From the NCBI GenBank assembly GCA_001799995.1, contig MGUK01000039.1, forward strand, positions 1 through 64,000: 64,000 nt of DNA, in the 5' to 3' direction. Each line of letters begins with the position of its first letter. Position 1 is the stretch's first letter. Under the pieces are notes generated by a model. It ran no database searches and was not told the DNA's origin. It saw nothing but the letters and a program-made list of their open reading frames with translations. The translations under genes were made by a program, and so were the position numbers. This DNA is from Elusimicrobia bacterium GWF2_62_30 (GTDB lineage: Bacteria > Elusimicrobiota > Elusimicrobia > Elusimicrobiales > UBA9959). Below are positions 1 through 8,975 of the stretch, piece by piece.

Positions 1-408
1 GACGACATCCTCCTGTTCAAAAAGCTCGACCTCGACATGGTCGGCATCGGGCCGTTCATAGCCAACCCCGACACCCCTCTCGGCACCGCCGAAAGCGGCG
101 CCCTCGACACCGCCCTGCGGATGGTAGCGCTGACCCGCATCGTGACCGTCAATACCCATATCCCGGCGACCACCGCCATGGGCAGCATCCATCCCCAGGG
201 CCGCCAGAAAGCCCTGCGCTGCGGCGCCAACGTGCTGATGCCAAATATCAGCCCCGTAGAGCACCGCGTGGACTACAGCCTGTACCCCGGCAAGATCTGC
301 TCCAACGAACACCCGGAACAGTGCGCCTCCTGCGTAGACGGCATACTGAGCACGCTGGGCCGGACCCGGGCCGAAGATTTCGGAGACAGCCTGAGGGAAT
401 CGATATGA
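1..408 (+). CDS. hydE: [FeFe] hydrogenase H-cluster radical SAM maturase HydE, C-terminal part (truncated by window start)
   Basis: Open frame from base 1 (DDILLFKKLDLDMVGIGPFIANPDTPL...); GIGPFI.NPDTPL and PNISP motifs typical of HydE; stop overlaps hydF start (ATGA). Confidence 0.88.
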   Translation, partial: DDILLFKKLDLDMVGIGPFIANPDTPLGTAESGALDTALRMVALTRIVTVNTHIPATTAMGSIHPQGRQKALRCGANVLMPNISPVEHRVDYSLYPGKICSNEHPEQCASCVDGILSTLGRTRAEDFGDSLRESI

Positions 409-1655
409 ACACCACGCCAAAAGCCTTGCGCCTGCAGATAGCCATCTTCGGCCGCACCAACGTCGGCAAATCCAGCGTGCTCAACATGCTGGCCGGCCAG
501 GACGTGGCCATCACCTCGCCCGTGCCCGGCACCACCACTGATACCGTCGAGAAATCGATGGAGCTTCTCCCGGTCGGCCCCGTGGTCTTTCTGGACACCG
601 CCGGCCTCGACGACAGGAGCGAGCTGGGCGCCCTGCGCACGGCCCGCGCCCGCAAGGTCTTCGACCGCGCCGAAGTAGCCATACTTGTCCTTGAGCCCGC
701 CTCCTGGGGGCCCTGGGAGGAGGAGGTAGTAAAGACCGCCGCCGCCAGGAATATCCCGGTGATACCGCTCATCAACAAAACCGACATCGCCGCCCCCTCG
801 GAAGAGGTGCTGGGCGCGCTCAAACGACATGGCCTGGACCCCGTCTCCTGTTCGGCCGCGGCCAGGGCCGGACGTGAACACGCCGTCGCTCAAGTAAAGG
901 AGCGCCTGCTGGCGCTGACCGGGAAGAACGCCGTCCCGCGCGCCATACTGGGCGACCTAGTGCCGCCCGGCGGCACCGCGCTCCTGATAATTCCGATAGA
1001 CAAGGAAGCCCCCAAAGGCCGGATAATCCTGCCGCAGGTGCAGGCCATGCGCGACCTGCTGGACCACGGCGCCATTTTCCTTACCGCCCGCGAGCACGAG
1101 TATCCGCAGGCCCTTGCCGCGCTGAAAGCGCCGCCGGCCCTGGTCGTGTGCGATTCGCAGGTGGTGGATTTCATGGTGAAGCACACCCCGCCCGGCGTGC
1201 CCTGCACCACGTTCTCAATCCTGTTCGCCCGCTTCAAAGGCGATCTGGCCGCTTACGCCGCCGGCGCCGCCGCCGTGCGCGCCCTGCGCCCCGGCGACCG
1301 TCTCGCCGTCCTTGAAGCCTGCAGCCACCACGCCATCGAGGACGACATCGGCCGCGTAAAGCTGCCGCGCTGGCTCAAGGAGACCGCCGGCGGGGAACTG
1401 AAGATCGATACTTTCGCGGGCAGGGACCTGCCGGCCGACCTGGCCGGCTATAAGCTGGCTATACAGTGCGGCGGGTGCATGCTGACGCGTACCGAGATCC
1501 TCAACCGCATGGCCAAAGCGGGCCAGGCGGGCATACCCATAACCAATTACGGGATGGCCATCTCCGAGTGCAACGGCGTGCTGGAACGCGTACTCTCGCC
1601 GTTCCCGGAAGCCCTGGCGGCCTACCGCGCCGGAAAGGCAGTTCCGGCGGTATAA
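405..1655 (+). CDS. hydF: [FeFe] hydrogenase H-cluster maturation GTPase HydF
   Basis: N-terminal GTPase (GRTNVGKSS, DTAGLDD, NKTD) and C-terminal CSHH...CGGC iron-sulfur motif; internal ATG at 405 overlaps hydE stop. Confidence 0.92.
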   Translation: MNTTPKALRLQIAIFGRTNVGKSSVLNMLAGQDVAITSPVPGTTTDTVEKSMELLPVGPVVFLDTAGLDDRSELGALRTARARKVFDRAEVAILVLEPASWGPWEEEVVKTAAARNIPVIPLINKTDIAAPSEEVLGALKRHGLDPVSCSAAARAGREHAVAQVKERLLALTGKNAVPRAILGDLVPPGGTALLIIPIDKEAPKGRIILPQVQAMRDLLDHGAIFLTAREHEYPQALAALKAPPALVVCDSQVVDFMVKHTPPGVPCTTFSILFARFKGDLAAYAAGAAAVRALRPGDRLAVLEACSHHAIEDDIGRVKLPRWLKETAGGELKIDTFAGRDLPADLAGYKLAIQCGGCMLTRTEILNRMAKAGQAGIPITNYGMAISECNGVLERVLSPFPEALAAYRAGKAVPAV

Positions 1656-1686
1656 AACGCCCGTTGATTCTGTATAATAATCGGGA

Positions 1687-2310
1687 ATGAAACCCGCCGT
1701 GATCCTGCGCTTAGTCTGGCTGCTCCCCTTAACCGCGGCCTTCCTCCTTTTCCTGCCGACGGCTCTCATCGCCATCTTCGTAGGTTTTTCCATCACCCAC
1801 CTTCTACTGACCGCCGGCATAGCCTACCCGCTGTACCGCGCCTGGAAAGACACCGTGCAGGCTATCAGGGGGAAAACAGAGCTCAACCTGAAGCGAAACC
1901 TGTACGCCGCCATAGCCGCGGCCGCGCTGGTGTTGCTCCTCACCCTGGCCATTATACCCAAGATGCTGGACCTGGTCCGTTACAGCGTTTCCGGCAGTCA
2001 GAAAGGGACCTTGGCCGAGATACGTACGGCCCTTGAGGGATACAAGCAGGCCAAAGGCGCGTACCCGGCGGAAGCCGCCGAAGTCGAGGCCATGGTTTCG
2101 GCGCCGGGACGCAAGGAACTCTGGGACACCCGGCTCAAGCTATACGAGCACCGGTCCACTAAGGCCATAAACGCTTACGCATCTGCAGAGGCGCGTGACA
2201 CCGGCAACTGGGCCTACGTTAACGACCCGGCCAGCCCTGACTTCGGCCGCTTCTATATCGACTGCACCCATACGGACCAGTATCACGGCCTGGCCTGGTC
2301 CACCTACTAA
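1687..2310 (+). CDS. Membrane protein with type II secretion/pilin-like C-terminal region
   Basis: Hydrophobic N-terminal segments, then LAEIRTALEGYKQAKGAYPAEAAE and a C-terminus DTGNWAYVNDPASPDFGRFYIDCTH like pseudopilin globular domains; resembles the ORF at 45373. Confidence 0.55.
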   Translation: MKPAVILRLVWLLPLTAAFLLFLPTALIAIFVGFSITHLLLTAGIAYPLYRAWKDTVQAIRGKTELNLKRNLYAAIAAAALVLLLTLAIIPKMLDLVRYSVSGSQKGTLAEIRTALEGYKQAKGAYPAEAAEVEAMVSAPGRKELWDTRLKLYEHRSTKAINAYASAEARDTGNWAYVNDPASPDFGRFYIDCTHTDQYHGLAWSTY

Positions 2311-2494
2311 CCCAAAAACTTGCGCCTCCCCGGCGCAGCCGACGACTGAAGGCTCTTATTTATAAACAGGACCTGCCTGCAAGGGCCCCCGCGGCATAGG
2401 TCTTCATCCATGCCGGGCCTGGGCCCTTAGCCTCCTGCGCGGACGGGAGGCAGGTGATAGAATATATTCGCAAGCGGTCAGAAAGAGGACTATT

Positions 2495-3670
2495 ATGAAA
2501 AAAACCATTTCACTCGCGGCAGTACTGGCGGCCCTGCTGGCGGCGGCCCCTTTCACGAACGCGGCCGACGGCTCCGAGTTCGGCGCTTCCGGCATAACCC
2601 TTTCCAATTCCGTTTACCAGGTCCCGGCGGTCTCCGGTCCCGGCGGCTCCGAGAAAGCGCAGAACCCCGTGCCCGCCCACGGCTACACGCCCGGCCAGCG
2701 GCAGGAAATGGCCGACCACAACGCCACGCTCCAGAAAACTTTCGTGAAGGGCCTCTCTCTTGACCGGGCCGAAGACAAGTACCGCCCTTACGCCGACTAC
2801 GAAGCGCCCGGCTACCTGATAATGAGCTCCGAGTTCAACTTCGACTCCCGCCAGCCCAAACTCGAGATGGCCAGCAAGCTGCCGGCCGACGGCACCCTGG
2901 TCATCTTCACCGACTATAACGACGCCGGCACCAAGGAAGGCATCCTGCGCGCCTACGAAGGCGTGGTGCCCCGCGCCCGCATTAAAGTTATTACCCTGCC
3001 CCGCGCCCGCCAGGGCTTCTGGGCCCGCGACGGCATACCGGTGCCTGTTATCGACAAGAGCAACAAGCTCGCCGTCATCGACGCGGTTTACGGCCACGGC
3101 TTCGAACCCGACGCCGAAATAGCCCGCCTCTTCGGCACCGGCCTCGAGAAACACCAGTACTATTTCGAAGGCGGCAACTTCCAGGCCAACCATTCCGGCA
3201 CCTGCATGATAGTCAACCACGGCGCCCACATAAGGATCCCCGACGAGATCTTTTCAGGCCTTTACGGCTGCAAGCAGCTGGTCCGCCTGCCCTTCGTGGA
3301 CGGCATCGGCCACGTTGACGAGCACGCCCGCTTCATCAGCGAGAAGGTCATCGTCACCGACATCCCCCAGTACAAGGACATACTGCAGGGCAAGGGCTTC
3401 ACCGTGCACATGCTGCCCAAGCCCGTCGGCTCGTATGAAACGTACGTCAACTCCCTTATCATGAACGACAAAGTTATCGTCCCCGTGTTCGGCAGGGACA
3501 CCGACGCGAAAGCCCTTGCCGTTTACGAAAGCCTGGGCCTGAAGGCCAGCGGAGCCAGCTCCCGCTCCCTCTCCAACCAGGGCCAGGGCTCGGTACACTG
3601 CATAACCATGACCTATCCCAAGGTCCCCGCCGCGGAGCTCATGAAGGCGCTGGGCGCCACGGAGCTGTAA
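2495..3670 (+). CDS. Secreted peptidylarginine deiminase / agmatine deiminase family protein
   Basis: Signal peptide (MKKTISLAAVLAALLAAAPFTNA) and PAD/agmatine deiminase-type motifs WARDGIPVP, EGGNFQAN, GHVDEHARF, CITMTYP. Confidence 0.8.
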   Translation: MKKTISLAAVLAALLAAAPFTNAADGSEFGASGITLSNSVYQVPAVSGPGGSEKAQNPVPAHGYTPGQRQEMADHNATLQKTFVKGLSLDRAEDKYRPYADYEAPGYLIMSSEFNFDSRQPKLEMASKLPADGTLVIFTDYNDAGTKEGILRAYEGVVPRARIKVITLPRARQGFWARDGIPVPVIDKSNKLAVIDAVYGHGFEPDAEIARLFGTGLEKHQYYFEGGNFQANHSGTCMIVNHGAHIRIPDEIFSGLYGCKQLVRLPFVDGIGHVDEHARFISEKVIVTDIPQYKDILQGKGFTVHMLPKPVGSYETYVNSLIMNDKVIVPVFGRDTDAKALAVYESLGLKASGASSRSLSNQGQGSVHCITMTYPKVPAAELMKALGATEL

Positions 3671-3675
3671 TCGCG

Positions 3676-4410
3676 ATGATGAATTCTTCCCGCCTCGTAA
3701 AACTGCTGCTGTCGGCCTGGCTGTGCGCTTTGTGCTCGCCAGGCCGCGCCGCGGAGACGGCAACGGAATATAAACTGCTGCTGGCCCCGGCCTCGTGGCG
3801 CGCGGCGGCCGCGGCCTACAAGCTTAACGCGCCCGACAAGGAACGCGACATATATTTTTACGATACCCAGGACCTGGCGCTTTACGCCCGGGGCCTGGTG
3901 CTGCGCGCCCGCGCCGGGAAGAAGAAGGGGGACACTACGGTGAAGTTCCGCCCGCCCCAGGGCCCGGTACCCGCCGACGTGTCCGCGCAGGATGGCTTTA
4001 AATGCGAGAACGACGCCACGCTCTCCGGGGCGACTAAATCCTGCTCGCTTACCGCGCCGCGCGAGCCGGCCGACATCGCCGCCGTGGCCGCCGGAGACCG
4101 CAAGCCGCGGCACCTGTTCACAGGCACGCAGCGGGCCTGGGCGGGGGAGATCTGGGAAGGCCTCAGGCCGCTCGGCCCGATCAAATCTTTTTCCTGGGAA
4201 GTGCCGCACCCGGCCCTGGACGCCCTGGCCTTCGAGCGCTGGGACCTGCCGGGCGGGCCATCCTACTACGAGGTTTCCTTTCGCGCCTCTTCCGGCGGCG
4301 AAGCCGGGCTTTCACTGCTGCTCAAGGAACTGGCGCAGCTGGGCATAAAACCTGCCGCGCGGCAGTCTTCAAAGACCCTGGCCGCTATGGAATTCTTCTC
4401 CCGGCCCTGA
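3676..4410 (+). CDS. Secreted CYTH-like domain protein
   Basis: Signal peptide-like N-terminus; TEYKLLL, DIYFYDTQDLALYARGLVLRAR and DTTVKFRP pattern of CYTH domains. Confidence 0.6.
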   Translation: MMNSSRLVKLLLSAWLCALCSPGRAAETATEYKLLLAPASWRAAAAAYKLNAPDKERDIYFYDTQDLALYARGLVLRARAGKKKGDTTVKFRPPQGPVPADVSAQDGFKCENDATLSGATKSCSLTAPREPADIAAVAAGDRKPRHLFTGTQRAWAGEIWEGLRPLGPIKSFSWEVPHPALDALAFERWDLPGGPSYYEVSFRASSGGEAGLSLLLKELAQLGIKPAARQSSKTLAAMEFFSRP

Positions 4411-4454
4411 GTTTCTGGCGCCGCCCGCCCCTAATAAGGCAAAATATCCGGGAT

Positions 4455-5150
4455 ATGACTATCCCGGCGTCCGCATACGCGCTCCTGGCGGCCAACCTGC
4501 TGCCCCTCGTCATGGCGGCGGGCGGCAACTGGGGCATCCGCGAGATACTGCCGCTGTACTGGTTCGAGTCGGCGATAATCGGTTCCTTCAATATTTTAAA
4601 AATACTGCTCGCCTCCGGCACGTTCGTGAAGGCCGGCGGAAAAGAGCCGGACAAGAACCCGTTCAATATTTCTCCTGAAGTTTTTTCGGCCCTGGGACTG
4701 GTCAACAGGGTCTTCACGGCCGCCTTCTTCACTTTCCACTTCGGAATGTTCATGTTCGTACACGGCGTTTTCCTGTTCGGCGTGATACTGGGCGGCGGCA
4801 AGTCGGCATCCGAATTCGACTGGCTGCCGGCCCTTTTGAACGTGAAATGGGGCGTGCTGGCCCTTTTCTGCAGCCACGCGGCGTCCTTCCTTATGAATTA
4901 TATCGGCGGGGGGGAATTCCGGACGGCCAGTCCGGGCGAGTGCATGGCGCAGCCGTATTCGCGCATCATAGTGATGCATCTCACCATACTTCTAGGCGCC
5001 TTCGTCTCCTTCATGTTCAAGGACCTGTCCGCGGTGATGGTGATCTTCGTGGCGCTAAAGATATTCGTGGACTTTAAAGCCCATTTAAAAGAACGCGCGA
5101 AAGCCGCGGCCCCCGCCGCCGCAACCCGGCCTCCCCCGGAAACAGTGTAA
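4455..5150 (+). CDS. DUF6498-like integral membrane protein
   Basis: Multiple hydrophobic segments; N-terminal NWGIREILPLYWFESAIIG.FNILKIL pattern. Confidence 0.55.
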   Translation: MTIPASAYALLAANLLPLVMAAGGNWGIREILPLYWFESAIIGSFNILKILLASGTFVKAGGKEPDKNPFNISPEVFSALGLVNRVFTAAFFTFHFGMFMFVHGVFLFGVILGGGKSASEFDWLPALLNVKWGVLALFCSHAASFLMNYIGGGEFRTASPGECMAQPYSRIIVMHLTILLGAFVSFMFKDLSAVMVIFVALKIFVDFKAHLKERAKAAAPAAATRPPPETV

Positions 5151-5170
5151 CCTTGCGGACGGGAATGCCG

Positions 5171-6652
5171 CTACGCGGCGGCTTCGTATAACTTCGCCAT
5201 GATCTTCACCATGGCAAGAGTGTCCTGCCCGCAGTAAACTTTCAGGTCCTGCCTGGTCTTTTTAACCTCGTCGGGGTTCAGCTTCCCGCGCACCATGGCG
5301 GCGTAGGCCAGTTGGGCGTCCGCGCCGTTGCCTATGGCAAGGCCTTCATAAGTCATCTCCGGCACCAGCTCCGGGAGCACTACCTTTATAGAACAGCGCC
5401 CCTTGAACTGCGGGAGCACGTAAAACTGCTGCCGGAAGGGTATCATCAGGTCCACAAGGCGGTCCGCGAAACCGGGCAGCCAGGTCCGCGACGCGGGAAA
5501 GTCTTCGGCCATTTCACGCATGCGCGCGGCCTCGAAGCCGGCGTTATAGGCCACAAGGGAACCTTTGGGCCCGATGCCCCTGCGCAAGGCCTCGATAAGG
5601 CCGGGGCGGGGGTCTTCATAAGAGTCTCCCAGGTATTCCAGCTGTTCCGGCTCCGCCCCTGGCGAAGCCTGCACATGGATAGAAACCTGGAAAGGTAGCT
5701 GCTGGTAAGGCCGGGAGCCGTTATACAGCGGGATGCCCGGCATCAGCGTTTCAAAATCCACATAATACAGCGGGTATTCAAGCGCGCTCAGGAAGGCCTT
5801 TATGGCGGGAGCGATCACCACCGGCCGGCCGGTGCGCTCCACGCGCTGGTAAAGGCGCTGCGCCTCGTTAAGTTCGAAATTATCGGGCACATCCGCGAAT
5901 TTCATTACGCCCATAAGGCGGAGGGTATTCTTCTTTTCCCACGAAAGCCGGGGGATGTCGAAGATGGAGGAATCCGGCAGCCCCTTCCAGCAATGGCCCC
6001 TGAACTCGCAGTCATAAGGATCGGAGCATTGGCGGCCGATGGGCGCTTCCGGGACGTCAGGGGAGGCGACGGTGCGCATGAACTTGCGCAGGTCCTGCTC
6101 CACTTCGGGACTGAGTTCCGCCGTCCGGGCGGTTATATCCTCGCGCCTGAATAGCTTCAGCGGGTCCACGGGCCCCTGCCTTATATAGGAAGCGTCGAGG
6201 AACATCAGCCAGCACTTGTTTATCTTAAGCCCGCCGCCCTCCAGCACATAACGCTGCACGGCGGCGTCGGAAAGGTGCTCTTCGTGCACAGCGGTAGAAC
6301 TCTTCACTTCAATAAGGTCCCAGGTGCCGTCGAAGTTGCGCTCAAGGATATCGCAACGCACCAGCGCGGCCCCGGCCGCGAAAGCGCCTTCGTAGATGAA
6401 GCGCGGCCCCTCTTTAACCAGCGCCGCGGTGCGCTTAAGGGCCAGGTGCAGCATGCGGTTGTCGTATTCCACCAGTTCGCCGCCGGGGTGGGCCCGGCGC
6501 GAAAGCTCGTCGACAGCCAGGCCCTCGTCGAGCAGGCGCTGCCGCGCGGCAGTGACGGTAGGCAGCAGGTCCTGCCTGTGGTTATAAAGCCACAGGCGCT
6601 TGGGGCACTGCAGCCCCATCATGTATTGGGTTTTGGAAATGCGCTTTGCCAT
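5171..6652 (-). CDS. DUF2779 domain protein (RecB/Cas4-like PD-(D/E)XK nuclease plus DnaQ-like exonuclease region)
   Basis: SKTQYMMGLQCPKRLW, IEVKSS, CSDPYDCEFRGHCW cysteines, YYVDFET, VAYNAGFEAARM, YCGQDTLAM. Confidence 0.8.
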   Translation of the reverse strand: MAKRISKTQYMMGLQCPKRLWLYNHRQDLLPTVTAARQRLLDEGLAVDELSRRAHPGGELVEYDNRMLHLALKRTAALVKEGPRFIYEGAFAAGAALVRCDILERNFDGTWDLIEVKSSTAVHEEHLSDAAVQRYVLEGGGLKINKCWLMFLDASYIRQGPVDPLKLFRREDITARTAELSPEVEQDLRKFMRTVASPDVPEAPIGRQCSDPYDCEFRGHCWKGLPDSSIFDIPRLSWEKKNTLRLMGVMKFADVPDNFELNEAQRLYQRVERTGRPVVIAPAIKAFLSALEYPLYYVDFETLMPGIPLYNGSRPYQQLPFQVSIHVQASPGAEPEQLEYLGDSYEDPRPGLIEALRRGIGPKGSLVAYNAGFEAARMREMAEDFPASRTWLPGFADRLVDLMIPFRQQFYVLPQFKGRCSIKVVLPELVPEMTYEGLAIGNGADAQLAYAAMVRGKLNPDEVKKTRQDLKVYCGQDTLAMVKIMAKLYEAAA

Positions 6653-6706
6653 GAGAATAGTTTAGCACAGCATCCCGACAGCGTAGTGTCGGGTCCGGCG
6701 GCGGAT

Positions 6707-7513
6707 TTATTTTACGGGCAGCCCCGAAAAAGCCCGCTTAAGCGCCTGAGCCGCCGGGGTACCCGGGTTATCCAGTACATAAAGCCTGCCGGCGTCGCCG
6801 GCTTCCACCATGGCCGGGTCGAACGGGACGCTGCCCAGGAAAGGCACGCTCATCTCTTTGGCGGCCTGCTCGCCGCCGCCGGTACGGAAGAGGGTTATTT
6901 CTTTGGCGCAGTGCGGGCAGCAGAAGGCGGTCATGTTCTCGAGTATGCCCAGCACCGGGATGCCCAGCGTTTTAAGGAAGTTCACCGCTTTGCGGGAATC
7001 CAGCAGGGCCACGGCCTGCCCGGTGGTCACCACGATAGCGCCGGTCATTTCCGGGATGAGCTGGCAGATGGTAAGGGGCTCGTCGCCGGTGCCGGGGGGG
7101 GCGTCTATCACCAGCGCGTCCAGGTCGCCCCATTTCACGTCGGAGAGGAACTGCTTGAGCACGCCGAGCTTCAGGGGCCCGCGCCAGATCACGGGCGTAT
7201 CCGCCTCCCGCATCACGGAGCCCATCGAGATCATTTTGAGGCCTGGCATCACTTCCAGCGGCTCTATCAGGGGGCCGTCCACGGCGTGCGCCTTGTTCTC
7301 CTGCCCCGTCATCCGGGCGGCGGAGGGGCCGTGTATATCGATATCCAGCAGGCCGGTCTTTTTGCCGGAAGCCGCCAGCAGCGCGGCCAGGCTCACCGCC
7401 ACCGTACTTTTGCCGACCCCGCCCTTATTGCTCATAACAAGTATTTTGGTCTTTATCCTGGCCATATTGGCCCGTACAAGGTCCTCTCGGTGATCGATAT
7501 GTACTTTATGCAT
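6707..7513 (-). CDS. Mrp/NBP35 family P-loop ATPase (Fe-S carrier-like)
   Basis: Deviant Walker A SNKGGVGKST, DIDIHGPS, DAPPGTGDEP, ENMTAFCCPHC; start chosen at MHKVHIDHRED. Confidence 0.88.
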   Translation of the reverse strand: MHKVHIDHREDLVRANMARIKTKILVMSNKGGVGKSTVAVSLAALLAASGKKTGLLDIDIHGPSAARMTGQENKAHAVDGPLIEPLEVMPGLKMISMGSVMREADTPVIWRGPLKLGVLKQFLSDVKWGDLDALVIDAPPGTGDEPLTICQLIPEMTGAIVVTTGQAVALLDSRKAVNFLKTLGIPVLGILENMTAFCCPHCAKEITLFRTGGGEQAAKEMSVPFLGSVPFDPAMVEAGDAGRLYVLDNPGTPAAQALKRAFSGLPVK

Positions 7514-7614
7514 GTTTTCTCCGGTAAAACCGCGGCGCCGCGCTGCTTTAATAATATAACTTTTTTTGTTATTATATTTAAACACCTGAATCGGCGGCTC
7601 ACAAGGAGTAAGGC

Positions 7615-8295
7615 ATGAAACCAATTCTTACTGCGGACAAGGCGGTGGAAGACATAAAGGACGGCTGCACGCTGATGGTAGCCGGCTTTATGGGCTGCGG
7701 CAACGCCTTCACGCTCATCGACGCCCTCATCAACAAGGGCACCAAGGGCATCAACCTCATTACCAGCGACACGGCTTACCCCGAAGTGGGAGTGGGCCGC
7801 CTCATCTGCCAGAACCGCGCCGCCACTCTCACCGCGTCGCATATCGGGACCAATCCAGTGAGCGGCCAGAAAATGAATTCCGGCGAGCTCAAGGTCACGC
7901 TGGTGCCGCAGGGCACCCTGGCCGAGCGTATGCGCTCGAAGGGCGCGGGCCTGGGCGGCGTACTGACCCCCACCGGCGTAGGCACCGCCGTGGAGGAGGG
8001 GAAACAGAAGCTCAATATCGGCGGCAAGGATTACCTGCTCGAGCTGCCGCTCGGCGCCGACTTCGCCTTCATCAAGGCCGAGATCGCCGACAAGTACGGC
8101 AACGCCTTCCTGCCCGGCGCCACCAAGAACATGGCCGTCTCCATGGCCATGGCCGCCGACCACGTGATAGTCGAAGCGGAAAAGATAGTGGAGCCCGGAG
8201 AGCTGGACCCGGAGAAGGTCACCATCCCCGGCGTGTTCGTCTCCGCCATCGTGAAGTCCACCCTGCCCGCCTCGAACGTGCAGGTAAAGCCCTAA
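7615..8295 (+). CDS. atoD: Acetate/butyrate-acetoacetate CoA-transferase, alpha subunit-like
   Basis: CoA-transferase family I subunit A pattern (DGCTLMVAGFMGCGNAFTLIDALI; PTGVGTAVEEGK); adjacent to subunit B. Confidence 0.88.
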   Translation: MKPILTADKAVEDIKDGCTLMVAGFMGCGNAFTLIDALINKGTKGINLITSDTAYPEVGVGRLICQNRAATLTASHIGTNPVSGQKMNSGELKVTLVPQGTLAERMRSKGAGLGGVLTPTGVGTAVEEGKQKLNIGGKDYLLELPLGADFAFIKAEIADKYGNAFLPGATKNMAVSMAMAADHVIVEAEKIVEPGELDPEKVTIPGVFVSAIVKSTLPASNVQVKP

Positions 8296-8306
8296 GGAGA
8301 ATTTTC

Positions 8307-8966
8307 ATGGACCCCAAAGAACTTAAAAGAGAGCGGCTGATAAAGCGCATAGCGCAGGAACTGCCCGACGGGGCGCTGGTGAACCTCGGCATAGGCATGC
8401 CCACCATGGTAGGCAACTACATCCCGGCCGGCCGCACCATACTGCTGCATTCCGAGAACGGCTTTACCGGCCTCGGCCCGGCCGCCCCGAAAGATAATTT
8501 CAGCCAGAGCGTGGTCAACGCCGGAGGCCAGCCGGTCACCATCGTGCCCGGCGGCGCCTTCTTCGATTCGGCGATGTCCTTCGCCATCATCCGCGGCGGC
8601 CACGTGGACTACACCGTGCTCGGCGCTCTTGAAGTGGACATGGAAGGCAACCTGGCCAACTACATGATCCCCGGCAAGATGGTGCCCGGCATGGGCGGCG
8701 CCATGGACCTCGTCGCCGGCGCCAAGAACGTCATCGTGGCCATGGAGCACGTCAACAAGAACGGCGCGCCCAAGATCCTCAAGAAATGCTCGCTGCCGCT
8801 CACCGCCAAAGGCGAGGTGGACCTCATCGTCACCGACATGGCCTTCATCCGCGTGACGAAGAAAGGCCTCGTCCTCGAGGAGATAGCCGAGGGCGTCACC
8901 ATTGAGGAAGTCGTTAAAGCGACCGAAGCCCCGCTGCACATAGCGGGCAAACTGGGAACTTTTTAA
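8307..8966 (+). CDS. atoA: Acetate/butyrate-acetoacetate CoA-transferase, beta subunit-like
   Basis: Subunit B motifs GALVNLGIGMPT, LHSENGFTGLGP, GGHVDYTVLGALEVD. Confidence 0.9.
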   Translation: MDPKELKRERLIKRIAQELPDGALVNLGIGMPTMVGNYIPAGRTILLHSENGFTGLGPAAPKDNFSQSVVNAGGQPVTIVPGGAFFDSAMSFAIIRGGHVDYTVLGALEVDMEGNLANYMIPGKMVPGMGGAMDLVAGAKNVIVAMEHVNKNGAPKILKKCSLPLTAKGEVDLIVTDMAFIRVTKKGLVLEEIAEGVTIEEVVKATEAPLHIAGKLGTF

Positions 8967-8975
8967 GGAGCTATC

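Noticed and set aside
6674-6693. Hairpin CCCGACA-gcgtag-TGTCGGG between the Mrp and DUF2779 genes
   Set aside because: Short, no T tract on either strand; too weak to call a terminator or element
6275-7618. 447-aa plus-strand ORF across the DUF2779 and Mrp genes
   Set aside because: Antisense to two well-supported genes; no domain signal
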